Source of the DNA: a virus
IMG/VR virus record: IMGVR_UViG_3300032334_000967
Coordinates: 1-38,090 of that record
DNA length: 38,090 nt
Strand: one strand, 5' to 3'
The stretch's first letter is position 1. The number at the start of each line of letters is the position of its first letter. The notes under the pieces are model-generated. The model made no database searches. It saw nothing but the letters and a program-made list of their open reading frames with translations, and was not told where the DNA came from. The translations under genes were made by a program, and so were the position numbers. Positions 5,782-13,588 of this stretch are shown piece by piece.

Positions 5782-7609
5782 AATTCAATTCAGCCTTTAT
5801 TTTAGATTCTAATTTTGAGATTGCAATATTATGCAACTGTTGGGGAAAGGGGCTTTTATCATGGTAGATGTATGTTGATATGATGAATATAAACTCAGGG
5901 AAAGGACAAATTCTTTCAGGGTCAATTAGCCTTTCAGTACATTGCAGCATCTTTGCGTAATCTTCCATTTTCTCATATGTTTGGGCGAGACAAACTAGAT
6001 GTTCATTTCTTTTGGGGCAAAATGCTTCAGCCCATTTATAATACTGGATTGCATTTTCGATGTCACCTATAAATCTATAGGCGCTACCGATGCAATAAAA
6101 TGCAAAGTATGACATTTCATCAATGTACTTTGGTTGTTTTGTATTATCAAAATCATGGAATAAGTTTACATATTCTCTAAAGAAGAAAATGCTTCTTCTC
6201 GCATATTCATCTTGCTGAATCTTTCTGAGTGGCAATTCAGTATTTTGATACGAGTCGCTATAACTTTTACCAATATACCAAAAATGATAACCATCACTGA
6301 GAAGAGTATTTTCTCTCATCATTCTTTCTTCAAGTTTTAAAGCATCGCTCAAATACTTGGTTGGTGCTTGATAACTTTCACCATATGAATCACCAGAAAC
6401 CATTCTAAAAGAAGAAGGTAAATTGACTCTGTCAAAGCCTTCACCAATTCCATCAACATCCATTGCAATTGTTTCGTGAGCAGGGTCGTGATTAAACTTC
6501 CATGGGAATCTTGTATTCCAAATCCAGGCACGATAATAAACAATACTGGGAGCCTCTGATTGAACATGGAATGAATGAATATCTAAGTTATTCATTATTG
6601 ACCAGTCAAAATCTGGGTCAATAACTAGAGTTTCATCACAGTCCATTTTCATGAGCCAATGACATTTATGGTCAGATTTCAAAAAGGTTTGCAAAACATG
6701 GTCACGATTCCAACCAAATCCAACCCAACCCTCATCTACTTTATACATGAAACCAGGAATGTTAGTTTCTTTCGCCCACTGATGAACAATGTCTGGAGTT
6801 CCATCAGTGGATCCATTATCCTGCATAACCCAATAACTAATATATGGAGTTACAGAATCAAGCATGGCGCGAATATTCTTCGCCTCATTCTTAAACATGG
6901 ATATCATACCAAGGCGAGGTTTCTCAATGGTATTTTGAAAATACCGATTGTATTCATCTGGACTTATTGGAAACTCATATTGATTCTTATCTCTACTCAT
7001 GAAGTTGAATGCATTCGGAAAATTGGTTGCAATCCAAAATTCACAATTAAACCTTCCATGAGGAGCATCATACAGATAATTCTTATCTAAAGAAGCAACG
7101 TAGTTTGCATTTGCCCACCAGAAATTCCCAGCATAGTGTGGTTTATCTGTAACTAATATGTCATTTTGGATAGCATTTTGATAATATTCTGTTCCCACAA
7201 TGTCATGGGAATTGCAGTGTTCTAAGCAGGTTTTCCAGTTATCAATGACAAAATATTCAAGATATTCACGCCAACATTTGGTAGAATTTTCAAATTCTGT
7301 ATTGTGCCAAGTAACACCCTTTGCATGCAAAAATAGAACTTTATAGTCTGGATTATTCTTACAAAATTCAGCCATATCAATAAGAGTTTCTATTTCTGAG
7401 CTGGTATTTCTGTTTCTCTTGAGAACACCATGTTGCTCGACTTTATCTAAGTTAAATGGCATTCTATAGCTGCCATTAACACCAATATGAATATAATCGG
7501 CAGCGTCATATAAACCAGACCTTTGCAATCTAGTTATTTGATGTTCAAATACTTGTTTCCAATTACCTATCTGATATAGATGATAAAAGATTGCAATCTT
7601 GTTTGCCAT
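5774..7609 (-). CDS. Large bimodular glycosyltransferase with C-terminal TPR-like region (611 aa)
   Basis: The ATG at 7609 (MANKIAIFYHLYQ) is chosen over a TTG two codons earlier. Residues 1-230 form an N-terminal domain of a type often found next to glycosyltransferases (FLHAKGVTWHN, AGNFWWANANY). Residues about 233-420 are a GT2 GT-A domain: LGMISMFKNEAKNI, VMQDNGSTDGT and the metal-binding MDCDE. The last 130 residues contain TPR-like helices (YCIGSAYRFIGDIENAIQYY). It probably decorates a phage or host glycan; the substrate is unknown. Confidence 0.8.
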   Translation of the reverse strand: MANKIAIFYHLYQIGNWKQVFEHQITRLQRSGLYDAADYIHIGVNGSYRMPFNLDKVEQHGVLKRNRNTSSEIETLIDMAEFCKNNPDYKVLFLHAKGVTWHNTEFENSTKCWREYLEYFVIDNWKTCLEHCNSHDIVGTEYYQNAIQNDILVTDKPHYAGNFWWANANYVASLDKNYLYDAPHGRFNCEFWIATNFPNAFNFMSRDKNQYEFPISPDEYNRYFQNTIEKPRLGMISMFKNEAKNIRAMLDSVTPYISYWVMQDNGSTDGTPDIVHQWAKETNIPGFMYKVDEGWVGFGWNRDHVLQTFLKSDHKCHWLMKMDCDETLVIDPDFDWSIMNNLDIHSFHVQSEAPSIVYYRAWIWNTRFPWKFNHDPAHETIAMDVDGIGEGFDRVNLPSSFRMVSGDSYGESYQAPTKYLSDALKLEERMMRENTLLSDGYHFWYIGKSYSDSYQNTELPLRKIQQDEYARRSIFFFREYVNLFHDFDNTKQPKYIDEMSYFAFYCIGSAYRFIGDIENAIQYYKWAEAFCPKRNEHLVCLAQTYEKMEDYAKMLQCTERLIDPERICPFPEFIFIISTYIYHDKSPFPQQLHNIAISKLESKIKAELNYE

Positions 7610-7611
7610 TA

Positions 7612-7731
7612 TCAACTCACTTGTTTCTTGGGCGTTTTCTTCTTTGGCTTCTTAAAGATATTATCCCAGTTATCATCAAACTGCTTTTGAGGGACACTCA
7701 AAGGGCGAGGTTTGCTTCCCTTTCCGTTCAT
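7612..7731 (-). CDS. Tiny Lys-rich protein (39 aa)
   Basis: Translated by eye: MNGKGSKPRPLSVPQKQFDD, then NWDNIFKKPKKKTPKKQVS. It fits exactly between the stop of the secreted protein (7732) and the start of the glycosyltransferase. The W-D-N plus Lys-rich tail resembles the 59-aa product at 10482-10661 (NDWDNASEYKKVSKKK). No function can be given. Confidence 0.5.
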   Translation of the reverse strand: MNGKGSKPRPLSVPQKQFDDNWDNIFKKPKKKTPKKQVS

Positions 7732-8424
7732 TTACTTATACAAGCTCTTGACATCAAAGCCAGGATGACTAGGGTCTTCATGCTTTACATCAGTTGGGGC
7801 TTGCGGAGCAGCGACTAGAGGTGGCTCGAAACATTCAATACCAGCAGCCTTCATTGCTTCATCAATCTCAGAATCTTGTCTTGCACGGAAGCAGGCAGCA
7901 GTAGGATAACCCAATTGAACAAGAAGTTGAACTTGTTTAATCATAACGCAATTCTTATCGACGATAGTCTTACCACCAGAAACACCGACAATTTGTGTTT
8001 GTACTGCTGCAGTAGCGGAACCGAGACAGGTATCAAGACCAGAAGTCAAACTGCCTGAATATGCACTATTGACTGCGGGGCGATAATCACGATAGTTTTG
8101 AGTGATGTTTGTAGAATTTCCACTTCCATTACCAGTTGCAGTAGCGATAGATTGCTGATTCTGATCCTGTCGCTGACTTTGGTCTTGAGTTTGACCTTGG
8201 CTCTGATTTAGATTATTGACGTTTGTGCTATTCACATCATTACGATTGCGATTTACATTATCGACAACATTTGTATTGGTATTCGTCAATGAAGAGTTAA
8301 CAGTGGTTACAGGAGCTCCACCTGGAGGATTGTTGTTATTGTTATTTTCATCATCACTTGCACAAACAGGTGAAGCAAAAAGGATTGCCGAAATTGCTGA
8401 CACCAAAATCATATTCTTATTCAT
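7732..8424 (-). CDS. Secreted Asn/Gln-rich low-complexity protein (230 aa)
   Basis: A classical Sec signal peptide occupies residues 1-22 (MNKNMILVSAISAILFASPV, then CA). Residues 26-110 are dominated by Asn, Gln, Ser and Thr, including a run of six Asn and QSQGQTQDQSQRQDQNQQ, which is prion-like composition. The C-terminal 100 residues form a separate region with four cysteines suited to disulfides. It is probably periplasmic or envelope-exposed. I recognise no family; the low-complexity part could aggregate or act as a linker. Confidence 0.75.
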   Translation of the reverse strand: MNKNMILVSAISAILFASPVCASDDENNNNNNPPGGAPVTTVNSSLTNTNTNVVDNVNRNRNDVNSTNVNNLNQSQGQTQDQSQRQDQNQQSIATATGNGSGNSTNITQNYRDYRPAVNSAYSGSLTSGLDTCLGSATAAVQTQIVGVSGGKTIVDKNCVMIKQVQLLVQLGYPTAACFRARQDSEIDEAMKAAGIECFEPPLVAAPQAPTDVKHEDPSHPGFDVKSLYK

Positions 8425-8433
8425 AAAAACTCC

Positions 8434-8625
8434 TTAACCAAGATATGCTTGAAAAATAATACCATCTTCAATAACTAGATTGACACGTTTGAAATTAGAA
8501 GTGCCTGGGTTGTCTATAAGATGTGCTCCATCTCGATTGACAACTCTCCAAGTATAATTCATTTCAGCAATGTATTTTCTTGCGTCAAGTTCATGCATGC
8601 CGATAAGATTACTTGGTGTTAACAT
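8434..8625 (-). CDS. Peptidase-inhibitor-I78-like small protein (63 aa)
   Basis: The layout LIGMHELDARKYIAEMNYTWRV followed by NRDG and RVNLVIEDGIIFQAYLG resembles the I78/potato-inhibitor-I fold. In that family an N-terminal helix precedes a reactive loop and the N-V-x-x-D-x-x-G-x-I strand. A protease-inhibitor role is inference from the fold. It lies directly upstream of the secreted Asn/Gln-rich protein but has no signal peptide, so it would act in the cytoplasm. Confidence 0.5.
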   Translation of the reverse strand: MLTPSNLIGMHELDARKYIAEMNYTWRVVNRDGAHLIDNPGTSNFKRVNLVIEDGIIFQAYLG

Positions 8626-8634
8626 TCTTCTTCC

Positions 8635-9249
8635 TTAATTTAGATTGGGTTTGAAATACCAATCATCCCAACGAGATACATCAGTGTTAAATCGCTGATA
8701 ACCCTTTGATGTTAGTAATTCAAAGATTGGTTGCCTTTCAGCACCCCAATTATGTTCAACTGTGATTAGTGACACATCATACTTATCCCAGTTCAAACTC
8801 TTTAAGATTTCATACTCTCCGCCTTCGGTATCTACGCTCATATAGTCAATCTTTGATGGTGCATTATATAGCGCGAGAAGATCGTTAAGAGAAATAGAAA
8901 GAACATTAAAATTCTTTTCATAAGAAGTTTGATCTGCTTTAAACTCTTGAATGCAGGATAGCAACCCAAGATCTTTGTCACCGGAATCAAAGAATGAAAG
9001 AATTTTACCAGTTTCAGGATAGACACATTGCGTATTGATGTGACAATTTCTATTGTTGAAAAGTGTCTTATGGTGACGAATGAGAGGTTCACAGACGATT
9101 CCATTCCAAGCATAATCTTCTTCTAGGAGAAGAGAATTGCTGAATGTCTTACCGTCTGATGCTCCAAATTCAACAAAGAAACCATCTTTCTTGTAATTTA
9201 AATTTTGCAGAACCCAGATATCTTGCTGAATTTGTGCGTATGTCTTCAC
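8635..9249 (-). CDS. FkbM-family SAM-dependent methyltransferase (204 aa)
   Basis: The start is GTG at 9249, with AGGAGA upstream. FFVEFGASDGKTFSN (residues 24-38) is the SAM-binding motif I, followed by VCEPL and then IDYMSVDTEGGEYEIL, the hallmark motif of FkbM methyltransferases. These enzymes usually O-methylate sugars. With the glycosyltransferases at 5774 and 14553 it suggests glycan tailoring; the acceptor is unknown. Confidence 0.85.
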   Translation of the reverse strand: MKTYAQIQQDIWVLQNLNYKKDGFFVEFGASDGKTFSNSLLLEEDYAWNGIVCEPLIRHHKTLFNNRNCHINTQCVYPETGKILSFFDSGDKDLGLLSCIQEFKADQTSYEKNFNVLSISLNDLLALYNAPSKIDYMSVDTEGGEYEILKSLNWDKYDVSLITVEHNWGAERQPIFELLTSKGYQRFNTDVSRWDDWYFKPNLN

Positions 9250-9268
9250 GTGAACATTCTCCTAAATT

Positions 9269-9303
9269 TGGTACGAGTGGCGGGACTCGAACCCGCATTC
9301 GAA
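9269..9303 (-). pseudogene. tRNA 3'-half fragment (T-arm, acceptor strand, CCA)
   Basis: On the minus strand there is a perfect T stem-loop (GCGGG-TTCGAGT-CCCGC), then CACTCGT, A and CCA, but no D-arm or anticodon arm. It is a near copy of the 3' end of the adjacent tRNA-Leu, with paired substitutions that keep the T stem intact. It is read here as a duplicated tRNA remnant; it could also be a recombination scar. Confidence 0.75.
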
Positions 9304-9305
9304 TT

Positions 9306-9389
9306 TGGTGCGAGTAGTGGGACTCGAACCCACATGCCTTTCAGCGTCTGATTTTAAGTCAGATATGTATGCCATTCCATCATACTCGC
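9306..9389 (-). tRNA. tRNA-Leu (anticodon UAA)
   Basis: The 7-bp acceptor GCGAGTA/TACTCGC, anticodon stem TCTGA/TCAGA with loop CTTAAAA (anticodon TAA), a long class II variable arm, and the T arm GTGGG-TTCGAGT-CCCAC are all present. The discriminator is A, and CCA is encoded (9306-9308). The gene body is 9309-9389. Its 5' end overlaps the HNH gene's stop by about 10 bases. Confidence 0.93.
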
Positions 9390-9832
9390 GTATTTTTTCC
9401 TCGATATGTTTCTGTTTGTGCATGACAGTTTGGACATATAATTCTTAGATTTGAAAGAAGATGATTATTTTTATCACCATCTATATGGTCTAATTCTAGA
9501 GAAATAGGTTTTCCCATCCATTCTGTCGTACTACAAATTTCACATATCCTACTTTTAATACCTTCTTTAATTAATCTGTTTCTTATCTTATTTGATTGAT
9601 ATTGTGGATGTTTACCAGTTAAAATATCAATAAGATCAATTTTGCGAGAATCATTATTATTCTTTTTTAAGCCTTTACCAGATTGATTCGTCTCAAATAC
9701 ACCTAATCTTAGCGCATGTCTTCTGTATGTACCATATTGAATACCCAAAGAAGCAGCTGCTGAAGTTGCAGATTTATGTGTTTTTGATGCGTAAATTATT
9801 TCAGTATCAGTCGCTTGTATCTTTTTACCCAT
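9380..9832 (-). CDS. Free-standing HNH endonuclease (150 aa)
   Basis: The ATG at 9832 (MGKKIQATDTEI) has GGAG 6 bases upstream and is preferred to a TTG at 9844. An N-terminal HTH-like region (SATSAAASLGIQYGTYRRHA) is followed by CEIC, LELDHIDGDKNNHLLSNL and CPNCH, which is the HNH/zinc-knuckle core. It sits between two tRNA genes and is preceded by a T4-type late promoter box, as is typical of phage homing endonucleases. The stop codon lies inside the tRNA-Leu gene. Confidence 0.9.
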   Translation of the reverse strand: MGKKIQATDTEIIYASKTHKSATSAAASLGIQYGTYRRHALRLGVFETNQSGKGLKKNNNDSRKIDLIDILTGKHPQYQSNKIRNRLIKEGIKSRICEICSTTEWMGKPISLELDHIDGDKNNHLLSNLRIICPNCHAQTETYRGKNTRV

Positions 9833-9863
9833 TAGACGCTCCAATTATATTATCTGATACGTC

Positions 9864-9871
9864 TATTTATA
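9864..9871 (-). promoter_or_regulatory. T4-type late promoter box TATAAATA
   Basis: The exact T4 late -10 consensus TATAAATA reads on the minus strand 32 bases upstream of the HNH endonuclease ATG. No -35 is needed for gp55-type late transcription. It lies downstream of tRNA-Arg, so it would serve only the HNH gene and the following tRNA. Confidence 0.6.
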
Positions 9872-9899
9872 AAAAAGATAAAATCACACTCGCATTGTT

Positions 9900-9976
9900 T
9901 GGCGCCCCCAGAAGGACTCGAACCTCCGACCTGATGGGTAGAAACCATTTGCTCTAATCCGCTGAGCTATGGGGGC
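9900..9976 (-). tRNA. tRNA-Arg (anticodon UCU)
   Basis: The acceptor GCCCCCA/TGGGGGC, D arm GCTC...GAGC, anticodon loop TTTCTAC (anticodon TCT) and T arm GGAGG-TTCGAGT-CCTTC are present. The discriminator is G and CCA is encoded (9900-9902). The first anticodon-stem pair is an A-C mismatch. It decodes AGA, a codon that AT-rich phages often use more than their hosts do. Confidence 0.93.
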
Positions 9977-9993
9977 AATGACTTATATATGCA

Positions 9994-10410
9994 TCATGCA
10001 GACAACTTCGCATGAACTCCCTTAACATGGCGACAATTCTTGCGATATTGGAAGCCAAGGCAGTCACAAGTATACTTGTTTGCATTCTTGATTACAGTAT
10101 AAACTTTATTTTCGGTTTTGACTTTGAATGCACGAATGTCTGAGGTCATCTTTGACATGGAAGCAGAACCACTTAGGATTTCAATACTTACAACATTGTC
10201 AAGAGAGATATTTCGCTTAGTCATTCGCGAATCACCAGTCATATTAAACGTGAATGGATGGTCACGCTTCTCTGAAGGAAGCACGATACCCTCATGGATA
10301 AAATGGTTGAATGGCTTGGTCTGGTAATCGAGATAGTAAATGTTACGGTGCTTGGTTGTAACACGTACACGAGAACCAGGATTAGGGATTTTTACGTTAA
10401 CGCTACTCAT
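9994..10410 (-). CDS. SWIM zinc-finger protein (138 aa)
   Basis: The C-terminus holds YTCDCLGFQYRKNCRHVKGV, the C-x-C...C-x-H signature of the SWIM zinc finger (about residues 113-131), which usually binds DNA or protein. The upstream part has beta-rich segments (RVRVTTKHRNIYYLDY). Expressed from the promoter at 10417-10476 as the first gene of its unit. The precise role is unknown. Confidence 0.8.
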   Translation of the reverse strand: MSSVNVKIPNPGSRVRVTTKHRNIYYLDYQTKPFNHFIHEGIVLPSEKRDHPFTFNMTGDSRMTKRNISLDNVVSIEILSGSASMSKMTSDIRAFKVKTENKVYTVIKNANKYTCDCLGFQYRKNCRHVKGVHAKLSA

Positions 10411-10416
10411 AATAAT

Positions 10417-10476
10417 AGTATACTCTTTTTATCTTGAAAAGTAAAAAGAAAAAAACTTCAATGAAATCAACAGGTT
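10417..10476 (-). promoter_or_regulatory. Strong sigma70-like promoter with conserved upstream element (SWIM gene)
   Basis: On the minus strand -35 TTTACT (10440-10445) and -10 TATACT (10417-10422) have a 17-bp spacer. The upstream block TTGATTTCATTGAAGTTTTT matches the elements at 4112-4135 and 4998-5020. The -10 lies only a few bases from the ATG, so the mRNA would have a very short leader. Confidence 0.75.
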
Positions 10477-10481
10477 AGGCG

Positions 10482-10661
10482 TTAGCGGTAATCTTCTTCA
10501 TATTCATAATCATCTTCAGAGTAACTTTGATTCGCATTATAGCGCCAGTTTTTGCTACTGGTGGACTCTTCGCGAGGTTTCGCCTTTTTCTTTGAAACCT
10601 TTTTATATTCACTCGCGTTATCCCAATCGTTCTCTTCGAACTCATACTTTTTCTTGCCCAT
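10482..10661 (-). CDS. Small charged protein (59 aa)
   Basis: Translated by eye: MGKKKYEFEENDWDNASEYK at the start, a Lys-rich middle (KVSKKKAKPREE) and a Tyr/acidic tail (YSEDDYEYEEDYR). It starts 1 bp after the zincin stop, which supports a real gene. It shares the D-x-W-D-N plus Lys-rich pattern with the 39-aa product at 7612-7731. Likely disordered; function unknown. Confidence 0.6.
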   Translation of the reverse strand: MGKKKYEFEENDWDNASEYKKVSKKKAKPREESTSSKNWRYNANQSYSEDDYEYEEDYR

Positions 10662-10662
10662 A

Positions 10663-11193
10663 TTATTTACTCTTAGTTTCCTCTTTCATCTTGTTACAAA
10701 ACATCTTATACAGACCCCATTCGCGACCATAGGCTTCAATTTCCCATGGACTCTCGAAATACTTTTCTTCATTCTCATAATGAGAAGGATCAAAACGCAT
10801 ACCCTTGAAACGAACATCTCCTGACTTATAGTCAAAGATCTCACCATTCAAGTATTGCTTGACGTGAGTCAGTTCATGTCCAAGATCGACCAGCAAAGAT
10901 CTGTATTTGATCAGTGCTTTCTTTGCTGTCTTGCTGATTGAATTGATATTCACAACGACGGTAAACTTCTTCTTCTCATTCTCGATGCCATCATAGGTGC
11001 ACCAAGCATTATAGTTCTTGAGATCGTTCTTGTCGACCTCAGCATCAAATTCTTCCGGACTCATAACCTTGATGATAACCTTAGACTTGTTTTGGATCCC
11101 ACGGCGAACCATACGATTCAGAACAAAACTCGCATACTTTCTAATGAAAGACTTTTCTTTCGCATTCAAATAATTGCTTGAAACTACAATCAT
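10663..11193 (-). CDS. Zincin-like metallopeptidase-fold protein (176 aa)
   Basis: LGHELTHVKQYLNGE (H106-E107-x-x-H110) is a textbook HExxH zinc site, and PWEIEAYGREW (E151 or E153) supplies a plausible third, gluzincin-type ligand. The N-terminal 90 residues are basic, with a beta-rich insert. Proteins of this layout are common in large phages as putative metallopeptidases. The substrate is unknown. A good AGGAG-like site (CCTGGAGTAG) precedes the ATG. Confidence 0.8.
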   Translation of the reverse strand: MIVVSSNYLNAKEKSFIRKYASFVLNRMVRRGIQNKSKVIIKVMSPEEFDAEVDKNDLKNYNAWCTYDGIENEKKKFTVVVNINSISKTAKKALIKYRSLLVDLGHELTHVKQYLNGEIFDYKSGDVRFKGMRFDPSHYENEEKYFESPWEIEAYGREWGLYKMFCNKMKEETKSK

Positions 11194-11228
11194 TTCTACT
11201 CCAGGATAGTCCTATGTATAGGTATTTA

Positions 11229-12299
11229 TTACTTTATCACTCGAAGAATGACAACATCCTTACCAAATTTGCCATTCGTCGGACTCGACTTAGCATTGAT
11301 AGAATCCATCAGTTTCCTGAGTGCAATCTTACCACCATCAATAACAGTCGCCAATACCTTCTCTGGTTGGCGTAAAGTTTTCAGGTAAGACTCTTGAATA
11401 GAGTGGTTTTCTACCTTCGTTCCTTTTAGGAGCAATCCGACGCTATCTAGAGCCGAATAGACACCTAATTTACGCGATTTGGTATTGAAAAACCAGACCT
11501 GAGACGCACCAATGATATTTACAGGGTTTATTGACTGAATCTTGTATTTGTCGTCTTTTGGCTTATACTGTACCTTAGAAGCCATTTTCTCGAAAGAAAC
11601 AGGCTTTTTCTTGCGGGGCTTGCGAGTCTTACTGACGTTACCTGAGAGACGCTCTGCATCGCTTACAATATTGGTCATTACAGCAAGAATGTTCTTGACC
11701 TTATCTTTACCAATACGCAGATAGGCATCTCGATATTCTTTATCTGTGCCCTCGATTGAATTGAGGATCTCAGCAGCCCTTTCGCGGAACCAATCTGCAA
11801 TCTTGGTTGCATGGATGGGCTTGACTTCGCTCTTAATGAGCCAGTCATATGCCTTAAACTTGTTTGCAGTCAGACTATGACCATAATCGTCAACCAAGCC
11901 CTCAAGTTCACCGATGTATTGCTTGGTTTTTGCAGCAATACGTTCCTGTAAATTTACAACAGGAGCAGCCACAACCTCATTACCATCATCGTCAATGACT
12001 GGTTTGATTACTTTGGAGGATTCAACAGCCGCATCATATGCAACCTTCATCTCATTAATTGCAGTTTCTGTACTCTCAGGGAAAATGAAACCACGATTCC
12101 TCATCTGCACTGCCCAAGCATATGATCGATGATTACGAGCAATCTTGAGTTCGCAGCCAAGGATTTTAGCTGCGTCTTTTTCAGTTTTCTCTTCATTGTA
12201 CCAATTCATTGCATGAATGATATCAATAGAAGATGCCGGAGCCTCCCCAGTATAGGAAGGCTCCGAGTTGTTCACAAATACATGTTTACGTTTTGCCAC
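11229..12299 (-). CDS. Conserved hypothetical protein (356 aa)
   Basis: The N-terminal 75 residues look helical (IDIIHAMNWYNEEKTEKDAAKILG). The middle is helical, with a Lys/Arg cluster (KTRKPRKKKPVSF, around 218-230) suggesting nucleic-acid contact. The C-terminal third is beta-rich (NIIGASQVWFFNTKSRKLGVY) and resembles segments seen in proteins of large T4-like phages. I do not know a function, and no catalytic motif is visible. Confidence 0.75.
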   Translation of the reverse strand: MAKRKHVFVNNSEPSYTGEAPASSIDIIHAMNWYNEEKTEKDAAKILGCELKIARNHRSYAWAVQMRNRGFIFPESTETAINEMKVAYDAAVESSKVIKPVIDDDGNEVVAAPVVNLQERIAAKTKQYIGELEGLVDDYGHSLTANKFKAYDWLIKSEVKPIHATKIADWFRERAAEILNSIEGTDKEYRDAYLRIGKDKVKNILAVMTNIVSDAERLSGNVSKTRKPRKKKPVSFEKMASKVQYKPKDDKYKIQSINPVNIIGASQVWFFNTKSRKLGVYSALDSVGLLLKGTKVENHSIQESYLKTLRQPEKVLATVIDGGKIALRKLMDSINAKSSPTNGKFGKDVVILRVIK

Positions 12300-12304
12300 T
12301 TACA

Positions 12305-12580
12305 TTACTCAGTTAGAAGACTACGAGTAGAACCACCAGTATTTCGGATTTCAGTCACAGAATCAACACGGAACGAACGCCACTCACTGAGATCTAAGTC
12401 ATAGACGCGAATTGTATTCCCAGCCTCAGTCAATAAAGTTCCCTTTCCACGAAACTGCTCAGGAAGGTATTCATCCTGAAGAGTGCAGCGCATGACTCGC
12501 GAGCTCCCATCAACCTTTGTGAAAGTTACGGTTGCAACACCAGACTTGAGCAAATTATAAATTCCATTAAAATCAAACAT
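12305..12580 (-). CDS. DUF2693-like SH3-fold protein (91 aa)
   Basis: VATVTFTKVDGSSRVMRCTL (residues 15-34) followed by IRVYDLDLSEWRSFRVDSV is the pattern of the small DUF2693-like proteins widespread in T4-like phages, predicted to be SH3/WYL-like beta barrels. Function is unknown, possibly host-transcription related. It is transcribed from the promoter at 12612-12640. Confidence 0.75.
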   Translation of the reverse strand: MFDFNGIYNLLKSGVATVTFTKVDGSSRVMRCTLQDEYLPEQFRGKGTLLTEAGNTIRVYDLDLSEWRSFRVDSVTEIRNTGGSTRSLLTE

Positions 12581-12611
12581 TACATACTCCTACATCAACG
12601 GGTAAGACTAT

Positions 12612-12640
12612 ATTCTACCGTATATGAGTTGTAAAGGCAA
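12612..12640 (-). promoter_or_regulatory. Sigma70-like promoter of a second class
   Basis: Minus-strand TTGCCT (12635-12640) and TAGAAT (12612-12617) have a 17-bp spacer. The pattern TTGCyTTTA...GGTAGAATA is shared with the promoter at 21599-21627, and both lack the TTGATTTCATT block of the other class. Confidence 0.65.
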
Positions 12641-12645
12641 ATAAT

Positions 12646-13038
12646 TTATACTATTTCAACTTCGGATTTCTTTTCCGCTACTTGACCTAGAACGTTCAAC
12701 AGCTTTGTATTGAAAATTTTCTTAATAATTTCATCTGATTTCTTGCTCTTCTTAAGGATGAAACCTTCCTTATTCATGTTAACGTACTTCTTAACATGAT
12801 GCTGTAAATCTCCGAGTACTGCTTCGAACGCATCAGCGTTGTCATCATCTTCATATGTTACAATGTGATACTTGTAACCCATTTCTGTTTTTACAAAATT
12901 TCTATCTGATTCTTCGTTCAATTTCATTGTCATGAAATGCCATTCTTCGTTTTCGTCATTTTCGCTGGTTATATGAAAGTGTATACCATCAATTTCTTCT
13001 TCATCAATCTTTAGATTCTTTAGTGTTACTTGATCCAT
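12646..13038 (-). CDS. Hypothetical acidic protein (130 aa)
   Basis: It begins MDQVTLKNLKIDEEEIDG. It is beta-rich and acidic in the first 85 residues (GIHFHITSENDENEEWHFM, YHIVTYEDDDNADA), with a lysine-rich helix at the end. Its start overlaps the RuvC-like nuclease gene by 35 bp, so the two are probably coupled. No family recognised. Confidence 0.7.
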   Translation of the reverse strand: MDQVTLKNLKIDEEEIDGIHFHITSENDENEEWHFMTMKLNEESDRNFVKTEMGYKYHIVTYEDDDNADAFEAVLGDLQHHVKKYVNMNKEGFILKKSKKSDEIIKKIFNTKLLNVLGQVAEKKSEVEIV

Positions 13039-13588
13039 TTTTGACTTCCTTATTTAAAGTTGAAAAGCCATACTTGGCGATATAATAAGAATCAACGATG
13101 TCAGTGACAGGGCTGCCCAATGTGCCTGTCTTTGAATAAAATTGAATCAGGTTTTGTCCAGTTTCTTCGAGAAATGTATCATACATTTTTTGTTTATCTG
13201 CGTTACCTTTACCTGTTGCAAACTTCTTAATTGCTGAGGGTGCGAATGTCGTAAACCTAAGACCAATTTCCCACAACTTGTATTTTAATAATCCACAATT
13301 CTCAGCAATGTGGAATACTCGCCCAGTAGAGCCGAATGAATAGTCTTCAATGAAGACTTGGGGAATGGATGGGCGAAGTGGGATCTTATTTAAGAAGAAC
13401 TCAGCAATATTATCATAGCGTTCTTGCTCTGAGAAATACTCTTTATGCTCATAACCAACTGCATTACCAAAAGTCCCCACCATTTTCTTATTAGATGTTA
13501 GATAGTAAAACATACACTTATTATAAGTGGGTTCTACCATAACGCACATGGCGGGGGAAGTCAAAGAATAGTCAATCCCAATTACCAT
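13004..13588 (-). CDS. RuvC-like RNase H-fold nuclease (194 aa)
   Basis: VIGIDYSLTSPAM places the first Asp at residue 5. FIEDYSFG supplies the central Glu, and VTDIVDSYYIA gives the D-x-x-D pair, the same spacing as D138/D141 of RuvC. It probably resolves branched DNA during replication or packaging, taking the place of a T4 gp49-type resolvase, though that assignment is inference. The last 15 residues are polar and disordered. Confidence 0.8.
   Translation of the reverse strand: MVIGIDYSLTSPAMCVMVEPTYNKCMFYYLTSNKKMVGTFGNAVGYEHKEYFSEQERYDNIAEFFLNKIPLRPSIPQVFIEDYSFGSTGRVFHIAENCGLLKYKLWEIGLRFTTFAPSAIKKFATGKGNADKQKMYDTFLEETGQNLIQFYSKTGTLGSPVTDIVDSYYIAKYGFSTLNKEVKNGSSNTKESKD

Noticed and set aside
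11208-11230. Short palindrome CCTAT-GT-ATAGG and AATAAATA-like sequence before the zincin gene
   Set aside because: Short arms and a weak match; too little to call an operator or late promoter.
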